A stretch of DNA of 64,000 bases, taken from assembly GCA_003559095.1 (NCBI GenBank), contig PWMW01000264.1:29065-93064 (forward strand). Reading direction: 5' to 3'. Positions 40,501-48,566 of the stretch are shown piece by piece (the stretch's first letter is position 1; each line of letters opens with the position of its first letter). The notes beneath the pieces were generated by a model that was not told the origin of the DNA, did not search any database, and saw nothing but the letters and a program-made list of their open reading frames with translations. Made by a program: the position numbers and the translations under genes. The DNA comes from Clostridiales bacterium. Its GTDB lineage: Bacteria; Bacillota; Limnochordia; Darwinibacteriales; B1SED10-159.

Positions 40501-40796
40501 TCGCGAGCGTCAATACCTGCCTCCCAAACGCCGGCGATCCAAAGCTTGCCGTCATGCCATTTCATCCTTCGGATGGAAGGAGCACCAACACCGTCAGCCA
40601 TTCCCGTGGCAGCGGACATGGCTGATGTTTGCGCCGGTGCCGGGAATTGCCGAGACCAATGCTCGTCTCCCGGTGCCGCCAACGCAGTGGGCATGGTCGC
40701 CCACATTAGGATGAAGATCAAAAGGCATCCAGCCAAAGATCGGCCTAAATATTCTGTGAACCCAATTTTCATACTCCTGTTCACTGTGTGTTCCAA
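37527..40796 (-). CDS. large secreted beta-propeller/kelch-like repeat protein with internal duplication
   Basis: Signal peptide ...LLIFILMWATMPTALAAPGDEHWS; repeats such as VVGGEFTRIDN, YIGGSFVGAP, YVGGDFNHIG, YVAGTFNFYG; halves start GDEHWSRQFPAPA and GSEHWSRAFVAPE. Confidence 0.85.
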   Translation of the reverse strand: MEHTVNRSMKIGFTEYLGRSLAGCLLIFILMWATMPTALAAPGDEHWSRQFPAPAQTSAMSAATGMADGVGAPSIRRMKWHDGKLWIAGVWEAGIDARDFSSRLTNQSWHLWTWSPEDGYEVVAFFHSTQGGVGPTGVINDFVFLPDGRLVVGGEFTRIDNPSGNRYHRVNALAIFDPSEPGPDQWRPLGRVQYNGTISPGGSIQSLDYDPQGNHLYIGGSFVGAPLELPLRSNAFHRFSFDTGTYEVIPSGPGGEVPRVRRIFVDTSTNPSTIYIGGTWSYVGGNGLNPENSLSTASYSRGFAAWSEDEGWMPFPPDFPRDGTYGKGDGILQRAADFIAFDSVVVRDFLVDGDDIWIVGAFSEGLGNEPLRGIARWDHELNIWTDPTGAGGVGRDVFSIEKAADGRIYFSGAFGGRRGVNEFYDGFLNGDPAHAVVAYDPSTDTWHTLGSGLSSRVMPEVRLATNGYDVYVGGDFNHIGPENFGNNTPAETQSHYIARWNPTIDFLADPPQVEATNAPYVEHVPTTGAPEGSEHWSRAFVAPERNETRPVTGMNDGIDTPNIRGIAWIDDTLYFGGNWEAERGSRWYVWSLHPERGYEPVAWARGEGIQSPPEGVKAIQGKLYAYGAISSHSGIGVYDPADGTWSKITGTYRGQNVVGNSGRDGTGVVNDIAFDENTGDLYIVGNWGPTLEMPDFEFPLDIAAALRIDANGEYHIMGHDLKAEDPNRPVKGIYSIVLDTSQTPPVIYVAGTFNFYGPVPTTHARMVYNVARWDYEENDWRPVGHGNYTHLSPLDEGYYPHGLPGLPAKTFEPSYNNYAGFLQEGFPRILSLALDKDGNLYAGGTLGIVTRDPDILSRHAVETYGIARYDAKTDTWGQANTTGGVSRDVNEMTWLDERRLLLTGSFVYDEEWNQLHNAAILDIETGELSAIGGGLLRVGQAHVIGSEVVHAVRGDEIWFAGFFDHVGVNGNATHAAPIVSKYVAMYDPTRILDPNYYLDVEPVEPIEGPTGFSSVSVSVSLKASLTQGEGEIVWYERRTDGSFNRRGTGESFNASLRVAPGSGDLFYYVSVIGPDGVEGGKLPVRIPVQ

Positions 40797-41003
40797 TACA
40801 ATCCCTCCTCAGATTCTGACTCGAAATCAAAACACAGAGTACTGAACGTTGGTCTGGGTTCTCCCTCCTTTCGGACGAAACAGATGCTTTCCTAAAGTGT
40901 CAAAATAAAGAAAAAGTAACGCTAGCAATTACTTCATTCTGCTTCAACCATATTTTACCTTTGTAGAAGTGTTAATTTTCGAATAAAAATAAGTTGGCTG
41001 ACA

Positions 41004-41300
41004 TTAGAGAGTGTAGCCCAAAGCGTGCAGGCGCGTAACACTGCGATTGACGACTTGGGTGCGTTTGAGCTCATCGAAAAAGTTCTCTCCGAGTTCCTGG
41101 TACGAGACGCCGTCTCGGATAATATGATAGGCAATGATGAGGATCGAATGTGCGACAGCGAGAACGGCTTTCATGTGACCGCGACGAGCTTGAATACGGT
41201 GAAACTAAGCGCCCAGATAGGTTTGGGTATGTCCTGCGAAGGGCGCGCCAAAAAAGCCGCGCTTCACGAACAACGCACGGCCTACGCTTACGTTGGGAAG
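41004..41300 (-). mobile_element. IS110-type transposase C-terminal remnant (degenerate)
   Basis: HTQTYLGA*FHRIQARRGHMKAVLAVAHSILIIAYHIIRDGVSYQELGENFFDELKRTQVVNRSVTRLHALGYTL*; in-frame TAG at 41205-41207; no intact upstream ORF. Confidence 0.7.
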
Positions 41301-41316
41301 CAGCCTCACTCCACAC

Positions 41317-41356
41317 CCTCCATTTCCCAGGCGGTACCCATGACGAAGCCGGTTCT
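41317..41356. repeat. copy A of 40-bp repeat (flavin reductase 3' end remnant)
   Basis: 38/40 identical to 42972-43011. Confidence 0.85.
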
Positions 41357-41442
41357 AGAGGTCTGAAGGGCGGCAATGTGAGCGCAGCCTTCTCTAATGA
41401 GGCACCGAAAGCCTAGCCAGTGTGTTCTGTCGGCCACACTGT

Positions 41443-42618
41443 CTACTCTTTGAAGCTTCCGGGTTCACTGTTGGTCAAGGTTAAAGCTCGTTTCACTAAA
41501 ACCGGTCCAATGATTTCGAACACGACAACGGCGCCTAGGATCAGGGTGGTAATCGTTCCTGGTGGGAAGGGCAGTTTCTGTTCAGCGATGATGGAGAGTC
41601 CTATCGCCACTCCGGCCTGAGGAGTCAGTGCCATGCCGATATTGTGTCGCCAAGACCGAGGCATGTCAGTGAAGTGGGCTCCGATACGGCTTCCCAAAGC
41701 TTTGCCTGCGAAACGAGCGATTATGTATCCCAGGCCCAATAGGCCAACGGAAGGCAATACTGCGAAATCTAGCTTAATGCCAGCCAACGTCAAAAACGCG
41801 ACTAGTATCGGCGGTTCTACGGTTTCCAGAGACCGCAGCAGACGCTGCGGCGACGGGGACGCATTGATCAAGAAACTTCCGGCCACCATCGCTGCCAACA
41901 GCGCGGGAATGTCCGTGGTGGCCGCGAGCCCCACCGTGACCATGATTGCGCCTAACGTGGTGACCAAGATAATCGATGCATTCTGTGTCTTTATGGATAC
42001 GACTGTCAAGAACATGCCGGTCAGCGCACCCAAGACGGCAGCCAGCAGGAGACTGCGCAACAGGAGCCAGATGAAACTCAAGGCGCCCACAGAAGCGATG
42101 GGACCAATCTGCAGTAGACTCACCGCAATTCCGAAGGCTGCGATGGCCATCAAGTTGTCCAAGGCTACCGTGGTCAGAAGTACCCTACAAAAGGTTCCGC
42201 GGCTGGGTACTTCCCGAACACAGGACATAATCGCACCGGGAGCGGTGGCGATACCGAGGACCGCTAATATCAAGGCAAGGCTAAAGGGCGCTCCGAGAAT
42301 CATGGTGGCGGACAAAATGAAAATGAACGTGGTACCTGCTTCCACCAGAAAAACACGACCGATGTTCGACCCCAAACGTTTGAGCGTACCTATTCGCAGT
42401 TCAGCACCTATGGTGAGGGCGATGACGCCCAGTGCCAGTTGATTAATGGATTCCAGTTGATAGAGCACATCCGTGGGTACCAGTCCTAGTACCGATGGGC
42501 CCACAAGAATGCCGCCAACAAGATAACCGGTTACCGAGGGCAGATTGACTCGTTTGGCCAAAAACCCTCCGCCGACCCCAACGAGCAGGACAATACCCAA
42601 GGCCAAGACTTCATTCAT
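41443..42618 (-). CDS. CPA-type cation:proton antiporter, membrane domain
   Basis: LPSVTGYLVGGILVGPSVLGLV...ALGVIALTIGAELRI, about 12 TMs. Confidence 0.9.
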   Translation of the reverse strand: MNEVLALGIVLLVGVGGGFLAKRVNLPSVTGYLVGGILVGPSVLGLVPTDVLYQLESINQLALGVIALTIGAELRIGTLKRLGSNIGRVFLVEAGTTFIFILSATMILGAPFSLALILAVLGIATAPGAIMSCVREVPSRGTFCRVLLTTVALDNLMAIAAFGIAVSLLQIGPIASVGALSFIWLLLRSLLLAAVLGALTGMFLTVVSIKTQNASIILVTTLGAIMVTVGLAATTDIPALLAAMVAGSFLINASPSPQRLLRSLETVEPPILVAFLTLAGIKLDFAVLPSVGLLGLGYIIARFAGKALGSRIGAHFTDMPRSWRHNIGMALTPQAGVAIGLSIIAEQKLPFPPGTITTLILGAVVVFEIIGPVLVKRALTLTNSEPGSFKE

Positions 42619-42964
42619 CGCGCCCGGCTCCTGGGTTCAAAATCCCCAAGCAGCGCTCCACAGGCAGGATGAAAACTAGGCCCGAGTCAGGTTTCTCCAA
42701 CCCGCCCAAGGCCGTATCGATGACCTTAATGGCCTGTTCGAGTTTACTCTCGTCGTACATCAACGAAAAGAGGGTGCGGCTGTTCCCTGCATTTTCCAGG
42801 CCCATTTCAGCAAAGCGTGTAAAGAACGGCACATGGTCGGCTATGATGCGAGCCATTCCTGAACTTTCTAGTACGGTGGCACCGCGCACATCAATGTCTA
42901 GAAAGCCGTCAAGTATGTCGACGACCTTGTCAGGGTCGTTGATCACAGCTACTAGTAACTTCAT
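42611..42964 (-). CDS. PII-like small protein linked to antiporter
   Basis: MKLLVAVINDPDKVVDILDGFLDIDVRGATVLESSGMARIIADHVPFF...FILPVERCLGIL; ferredoxin-like PII pattern; overlaps antiporter start by 8 bp. Confidence 0.65.
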   Translation of the reverse strand: MKLLVAVINDPDKVVDILDGFLDIDVRGATVLESSGMARIIADHVPFFTRFAEMGLENAGNSRTLFSLMYDESKLEQAIKVIDTALGGLEKPDSGLVFILPVERCLGILNPGAGRDE

Positions 42965-43485
42965 CGCTTATCCTCCATTTCCCAGGCTGTACCCATGACG
43001 AAGCCGGTTTTGAGCGTAAACAACCGAGGACGTGCCAGATCTTCATGCATATGCGCAGCCACCACCTCGCCCACGAAGAGCATGTGATCACCGGTCTCCA
43101 GCTGGGAGTGCAATCGGCATTCAAAGTTCGCCACCGCGTTCTTGATCAGGATCGTGTTTACTTGAGTGGCGGGCATCACTTCTAAAGGGCGTTCAGCGAA
43201 TTTGTTAACGTCGCGGCCCGAATGTGTGCCATAATACAGGCACTCTGCAGCCATATCGGCACTGGGAAAGGCCAACACGAACTCCTTGGCCTCTTCAACC
43301 AACGTCCGCGAATGGTGTGTGAGTGCCACGGCCATGGCCAATAACGGTGGCTTCTGTGATGTGATCATAGTCCAACCTAGTGTGATGGGGTTATCCACCC
43401 CGTTGGCATCACGGACAATGGCCAAGGCCACACCTTCGGGGTACTTTCTGGCTATGGCTTTGCTGTACGACACGGTTTTCTGCAC
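42961..43485 (-). CDS. flavin reductase-like (FMN-binding split barrel) protein
   Basis: PEGVALAIVRDANGVDNPITLGWTMITSQKPPLLAMAVALTHHSRTLVEEAKEFVLAFPS. Confidence 0.9.
   Translation of the reverse strand: MQKTVSYSKAIARKYPEGVALAIVRDANGVDNPITLGWTMITSQKPPLLAMAVALTHHSRTLVEEAKEFVLAFPSADMAAECLYYGTHSGRDVNKFAERPLEVMPATQVNTILIKNAVANFECRLHSQLETGDHMLFVGEVVAAHMHEDLARPRLFTLKTGFVMGTAWEMEDKR
42972..43011. repeat. copy B of 40-bp repeat (intact flavin reductase 3' end)
   Basis: 38/40 identical to 41317-41356. Confidence 0.85.
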
Positions 43486-43504
43486 ATTGATTCCTCCCTA
43501 AGGC

Positions 43505-43526
43505 AAAAGGAGAGCTTGCGCTCTCC
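43505..43526 (-). terminator. terminator of AIR-synthase-like gene
   Basis: Minus GGAGAGC-GCAA-GCTCTCC-TTTT. Confidence 0.8.
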
Positions 43527-43553
43527 TGCATCATGGTTGTTGCGATAAGAATA

Positions 43554-44537
43554 TCAGCGCTCGGCGAGAAAGCGCCACAATTCGTCTTCGATACTGTCCC
43601 CAATGGCTTCTTGGGAGCCATCAGGCCGTTTTAGTGTAACTCCCGAACCTTCCCCCTCTGCCCACCCTACCACTGCAGCGGCCATTCCGAGAGCTTCGAG
43701 GTGAAGTACCAACTCCCTGCCGCGCGGGGTCGCGATAAGCATGGCTCCTGAGGACAAAAGCCTCAATGGATCTAACTGTAGTCTGCGGCAGATACGCTCT
43801 GTCAAAGGCAGAACAGGAACAGAAGCCGCTTCAACCACTAGTTGAACCTGGGATGCCGTAGACATCTCCCAGGCTGCTCCCAGAACACCTGCTTCCGTTA
43901 CATCATGCATGGCATGGACGCCAAAGGCGGCTGCAGCCATTCCTTCCGGGATCACACTGAGCTGCGAACGCAGATAGGCCGCATCAGCATCCGTCACGAA
44001 GTTAAGTTCGTCAGCGAAGTCCTGCGCCAAAACCAAGGAGCCCTCAATACCAGCTGCTTTCGTAAGCACCAATTGATCGCCAGACTGCACCCCTGCCGTT
44101 GTCACATAAGCAGATTTTTTGGCTCGCCCCACGGCAGTCAAAGATATTACCGGATCCAAGACTCGTGATGTGACTTCGGTGTGGCCGCCAAGCACTTCAA
44201 TCCTCAAGGACTGTGCTTCGCCCGTGATCTCATCCATGATAGCCGCGACCATCGAGGCTGAATGGGTCTCTGGAACCAAAAGCAGGACCTGCACCCCAAT
44301 GGGGGCAGCGCCGCTGGCGGCGATATCGTTGCAGGCTACGTGAACGGCCAGCTGACCTGCACCCTGAAATGCTCCCGTGATGGGATCAGTGGACAGGACA
44401 CAGACTTCATCGCCAAAATCGATGACGGCACAATCCTCGCCCAAACCAGCATGAACCAATACATCCGGTCGGTGATATCCGACTTTGTTCAACACCAGCT
44501 CCTGCAGCTGGTGAGCTGTTAGCTTTCCGACTTTCAA
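43554..44537 (-). CDS. AIR synthase-related (PurM/HypE-like fold) protein
   Basis: LGEDCAVIDFGDEVCVLSTDPITGAFQGAGQLAVHVACNDIAASGAAPIGVQVLLLVPE; TTG start inferred. Confidence 0.85.
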   Translation of the reverse strand: MKVGKLTAHQLQELVLNKVGYHRPDVLVHAGLGEDCAVIDFGDEVCVLSTDPITGAFQGAGQLAVHVACNDIAASGAAPIGVQVLLLVPETHSASMVAAIMDEITGEAQSLRIEVLGGHTEVTSRVLDPVISLTAVGRAKKSAYVTTAGVQSGDQLVLTKAAGIEGSLVLAQDFADELNFVTDADAAYLRSQLSVIPEGMAAAAFGVHAMHDVTEAGVLGAAWEMSTASQVQLVVEAASVPVLPLTERICRRLQLDPLRLLSSGAMLIATPRGRELVLHLEALGMAAAVVGWAEGEGSGVTLKRPDGSQEAIGDSIEDELWRFLAER

Positions 44538-44575
44538 ATGCTTCCACACCTTCCGTGCATTACCTTGCAAGAATG

Positions 44576-44968
44576 CTATCTGCGATATATGAATACACTG
44601 CCAGTGGTCATGTAGTGACGCAGTCGTTCCACCAAAAACCGTAGCCACAGTCGGCGCGTTCCCGGCAGGAGAAGGGATAGGCCCACGATATCCGTCAAAA
44701 AGCCAGGCGTCAGCAGTGTTAAGCCGCCCACAAGGATCATGACTCCATCCAACAGTGCATCACCAGGGAGCTGGCCGCTGTTCGTCTCCATCTGCAGCCG
44801 ACGCAGCACAACAAAGCCCTGCATTTTGGCCAACCAGGCGCCCACGGTCCCCGTGATCAAGACCAAGGCAACAGTGGCCAGGCCGCCGATGCGGCTGCCG
44901 ATCTCGATGAGAACAAACAGTTCGATCACAGGCACCAAGGTGAACAACAGCAACAGCTTCCAAAACAT
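44576..44968 (-). CDS. FxsA family membrane protein
   Basis: LFTLVPVIELFVLIEIGSRIGGLATVALVLITGTVGAWLAKMQGFVVLRRLQ...LLLPGTRRL. Confidence 0.92.
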   Translation of the reverse strand: MFWKLLLLFTLVPVIELFVLIEIGSRIGGLATVALVLITGTVGAWLAKMQGFVVLRRLQMETNSGQLPGDALLDGVMILVGGLTLLTPGFLTDIVGLSLLLPGTRRLWLRFLVERLRHYMTTGSVFIYRR

Positions 44969-44990
44969 GCAATCCCGTCCTATCCGTTAA

Positions 44991-46415
44991 TCAAAGGTCT
45001 TCATCTATCCGATGTACCTGCAGCAGATTGGTGTTACCCGGGACACCCGATTTGACACCGGCTGTGATCGTCACAATGTCGCCTTTGTGAACCAAGTTCC
45101 ACTTTTTCGCGGCGGCTACAGACACATCGATCATCTCGTCAATGCTGCGCGGCGCTTTGGCCACCACTGGGTACACGCCCCAGACAGCCGACAGCTGGCG
45201 CGCCACATGTTCCTCCGGACAAACAGCCAAGACCGGCGCCTCGGGGCGAAACCGTGAAATGAACTTGGCGGTAGCGCCGGACTGCGTCCGGACCAAGATG
45301 GCCTTGACGCCCAAATCCTGGGCGGTTTGGCACGTGGCCAAGGAAATAGCATCGGCAATGCTGCGCGGACCTACCTTGCGCTTCTCATCCAGCATCTGGC
45401 GGTAGTCCATGGAACGTTCCATACGGAAGGCAATGCGCCCCATCATCTTGACCGCCTGTACAGGATAGGCACCCACGGCCGTCTCACCGGAAAGCATGAC
45501 GCAATCGGTGCCATCGAAAATAGCGTTGGCCACGTCGGTTACTTCGGCGCGAGTGGGTCGGGGATTGCGCGCCATGGAGTCCAGCATTTGGGTAGCGGTA
45601 ATGACTGGGATGCCAGCATCATTGCACTTCTTGATCATCATTTTCTGGGCTAATGGCACCTCTTCTGGGGGAATCTCCACACCCAAATCTCCCCGCGCCA
45701 CCATGATACCATCGGCGATCTCGATGATCTCATCAATATTCCGCAGACCTTCATCACTTTCGATTTTGGCAATGACCGGCAGGCACGTTCCCACTTCGGC
45801 CATAATATCTTTAACTTCTTGGATATGGGCACCACGGCGCACAAAAGATGCTGCGATGAAATCCACACCGTGTTCAACACCAAAACGAATATGTTCTACA
45901 TCCTCAGGGGTGATGGCCGGCAGATCCACATCCACCCCAGGCAGTGTCACACCTTTACGGGAGCCGCATTCACCGCCGACCACAACCGTGGTGATCACTT
46001 CGTTGCCTTCCACACGCTGTACTTCCAGTTCCAAAAGACCATCGTCAATGTAGATAATACGGCCCGGTTTCATATCCCGGGGCAGTGAAGGATAGCCCAC
46101 AAAGGAACGGGTGGCATCTCCCTCTATGGGGTCCGTCGTCAGTGTAAAGGTCTCGCCAGCTTTCAGCATAACCTTGCGATCTTTGAAGTGGCCAAGACGG
46201 ATTTTGGGTCCCTGGATATCCAAAAGCACACCAAGATTCCGGCCCATCTCAGCACTGGCTGCCCGCAGGTTGTGCAGTCGCTGCAGGTGTTCTTCGTTGG
46301 TTCCGTGGGAAAAGTTCAAGCGCGCAATATCCATGCCTGCGGTCAGCAGCTGCCGGATTCGTTCGGGGCTTTCGCTGGCCGGACCAATGGTGCAAACAAT
46401 CTTTGTTTTACGCAT
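44991..46415 (-). CDS. pyk: pyruvate kinase
   Basis: MRKTKIVCTIGPASESPERIRQLLTAGMDIARLNFSHG...MVARGDLGVEIPPEEVPLAQKMMIKKC. Confidence 0.97.
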   Translation of the reverse strand: MRKTKIVCTIGPASESPERIRQLLTAGMDIARLNFSHGTNEEHLQRLHNLRAASAEMGRNLGVLLDIQGPKIRLGHFKDRKVMLKAGETFTLTTDPIEGDATRSFVGYPSLPRDMKPGRIIYIDDGLLELEVQRVEGNEVITTVVVGGECGSRKGVTLPGVDVDLPAITPEDVEHIRFGVEHGVDFIAASFVRRGAHIQEVKDIMAEVGTCLPVIAKIESDEGLRNIDEIIEIADGIMVARGDLGVEIPPEEVPLAQKMMIKKCNDAGIPVITATQMLDSMARNPRPTRAEVTDVANAIFDGTDCVMLSGETAVGAYPVQAVKMMGRIAFRMERSMDYRQMLDEKRKVGPRSIADAISLATCQTAQDLGVKAILVRTQSGATAKFISRFRPEAPVLAVCPEEHVARQLSAVWGVYPVVAKAPRSIDEMIDVSVAAAKKWNLVHKGDIVTITAGVKSGVPGNTNLLQVHRIDEDL

Positions 46416-46441
46416 ACCGAAATCCCTCCGCTCTTGGGAAA

Positions 46442-47443
46442 CTAGATCGACGCCAGGATGTTCGCCAAATGGTAATACTCGAGGTCCAATTGCTTTTCTT
46501 GTGCCAAAGCATAGTCAAGGTTCCACGATTTGATCTTATGGTCTGCTTCCCCAACCATCTTGCCTGTTTTGCCCTGATGGAGCAGTTCCATGGCATGGTA
46601 TGCCAAGCGGCTGGCGAGGAGACGGTCATTGACGGTGGGTGCGCCGCCCCGCTGGATATGCCCCAGGATCGTCATCCGGGTCTCGTAACCAGTCTTTTCC
46701 TGCACATAATTGGCCACCTGCACAGAAGGGCTGTCGCTGGGAAGCCGGCCCGCCTCAGGGTCACCGGCCGCTCCCTCGGCCACCATGATAATGCTGTGAG
46801 TCTTGCCCTTGGCGTTAGCTTCTTCCAGTTTGGTACAAACCTCATCGAGACGGTACGGTACCTCGGGAATTAGGATCGCATCAGCGCCGCCGGCCAAGCC
46901 GGAGTACAGTGCTATATAGCCGGAATGTCGGCCCATAACTTCGATCACGTACACACGCTCATGGGAACTGGCCGTATCGCGGATCTTGTTGACCGCATCC
47001 AAGGCGGTGTTCACTGCTGTATCGAATCCGATGCAATAATCGGTACAGGCAATGTCGTTATCAATGGTACCGGGGATACCGATAATTTTGATTCCCAGTT
47101 TGTCCAGTTCCAACGCTCCGCGAAAGGACCCGTCGCCGCCGATCACCACCACAGCATCGATGGCGTGCTCTTTCAGCTGCTCCACGGCCTTGGCGCGGCC
47201 TTCAGGAGTCATGAAGGACTGCGAGCGGGCACTTTTCAGTACCGTGCCGCCGCGCTGAATAATTCCAGATACCGAACGACTGCTCATGGGCTCAATTTCC
47301 CCGCGGATCATGCCGTGATATCCGCGATAGATCGCATAGGGTTCGATACCGAAGTGAATGGCTGTCCGGACTACCGTCCGTATGGCCGCATTCATTCCAG
47401 GGGCATCGCCTCCGCTGGTCAAGACACCGATACGTCTAATCAT
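46442..47443 (-). CDS. pfkA: 6-phosphofructokinase
   Basis: MIRRIGVLTSGGDAPGMNAAIRTVVRTAIHFG...GGDGSFRGALEL...GIPGTIDNDIACTDYCIGFDTA. Confidence 0.97.
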   Translation of the reverse strand: MIRRIGVLTSGGDAPGMNAAIRTVVRTAIHFGIEPYAIYRGYHGMIRGEIEPMSSRSVSGIIQRGGTVLKSARSQSFMTPEGRAKAVEQLKEHAIDAVVVIGGDGSFRGALELDKLGIKIIGIPGTIDNDIACTDYCIGFDTAVNTALDAVNKIRDTASSHERVYVIEVMGRHSGYIALYSGLAGGADAILIPEVPYRLDEVCTKLEEANAKGKTHSIIMVAEGAAGDPEAGRLPSDSPSVQVANYVQEKTGYETRMTILGHIQRGGAPTVNDRLLASRLAYHAMELLHQGKTGKMVGEADHKIKSWNLDYALAQEKQLDLEYYHLANILASI

Positions 47444-48563
47444 GGTTGCGCTCACCGCCTTTCCCTTGGTCTTGTGTGTTGTCTTCTTTGCCCGACTCCT
47501 CCGGTGCAGATTCTGCAGCGGACGTGGCCTCGTCCGCTGCGGCACCGGCGGCATCATCGTCTGGTTCTGCGGGCTCAAGGGGAGCAGCTGGTTCAAAACC
47601 TGTTTCGTGGAATTCTCCGATGGAACGGAACCGCTGCAGACGTTGTTCGACCAACTGGTCTGGGCTCAAACGGCGCAGTTCAGCCAGGTGGCGTTTGAGA
47701 AAGGACTTCAACTGGCGGCCCATGGCTTCGTGATCGCGGTGGGCACCGCCAAGAGGTTCGGTGACAATGTCATCCACAATCCCAAAACGCATAAGATCCG
47801 TGGCCGTCAATTTGAGCATCTCGGCGGCCTCGGAGGCACGGCTGGAGTCCTTCCAAAGAATATTGGCACACATCTCGGGCGAAATCACGGAATACCATGC
47901 ATGTTCCAGCATGAGGATTCGGTTGCCTACACCGATGGCCAAAGCACCGCCACTGCCGCCTTCGCCAGTGATGGCACAGACGATGGGCACTCGTAAAAAG
48001 GACATCTGTTCAATACACTCGGCGATAACCAAACCTTGGCCGCGCTCTTCTGCAGCCAAACCCGGATACGCACCCACCACGTCAATCAAGGAGATGATTG
48101 GCCGACCAAACTTCTCGGCCTGCTTCATCAAGCGCAGGGCTTTGCGATAGCCTTCGGGATGCGGCAGACCAAAGTTACGGGCTACGTTCTCTTTGGTGTC
48201 TCGTCCCTTCTGAGGGCCCACAACTGTCACGGGTTCGCCGTCTAGGAGGGCAATGCCGCCGACAATGGCTCCGTCATCGCGCATGGTTCGGTCGCCATGC
48301 AGTTCCAGAAACTCGTCGAAGACCAGTTTCGTGTAGTCAAGCATGGTTGGCCGTTTGGGATGTCGCGCCATCATGACGCGCTGCCAAGGCGTCAGACGCT
48401 CATAAATTTCTTTGCGCTGCCGCTCAGCTTTCCGTTCCAATTCGGTTAGTTCCTGCGAAAAATCAATGCCTTGTTCCTGGATGAACTGCCGCAGTTCTTT
48501 GATGCGATTTTCCAGTTCCTCCAAAGGCTTCTCCCATTCAAATACAGTGTACACGTTCTTCAA
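47436..48563 (-). CDS. accA: acetyl-CoA carboxylase carboxyltransferase alpha subunit
   Basis: LEELENRIKELRQFIQEQGIDFSQELTELERKAERQRKEIYERLTPWQRVMMARHPKRPTMLDYTKLVFDEFLELHGDR; acidic C-terminal tail. Confidence 0.96.
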   Translation of the reverse strand: MKNVYTVFEWEKPLEELENRIKELRQFIQEQGIDFSQELTELERKAERQRKEIYERLTPWQRVMMARHPKRPTMLDYTKLVFDEFLELHGDRTMRDDGAIVGGIALLDGEPVTVVGPQKGRDTKENVARNFGLPHPEGYRKALRLMKQAEKFGRPIISLIDVVGAYPGLAAEERGQGLVIAECIEQMSFLRVPIVCAITGEGGSGGALAIGVGNRILMLEHAWYSVISPEMCANILWKDSSRASEAAEMLKLTATDLMRFGIVDDIVTEPLGGAHRDHEAMGRQLKSFLKRHLAELRRLSPDQLVEQRLQRFRSIGEFHETGFEPAAPLEPAEPDDDAAGAAADEATSAAESAPEESGKEDNTQDQGKGGERNHD

Positions 48564-48566
48564 CTC

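Noticed and set aside
14453-41210. Possible TAG recoding (for example to Gln), since in-frame TAG occurs in the ABC exporter and the IS110 remnant at positions likely to be Gln
   Set aside because: TAG is the normal stop of several clearly complete genes here (RluA-family, ABC-F, the same ABC exporter, SCIFF maturase, oppD, murA), so genome-wide recoding is not supported; local mutation or sequence error is simpler.
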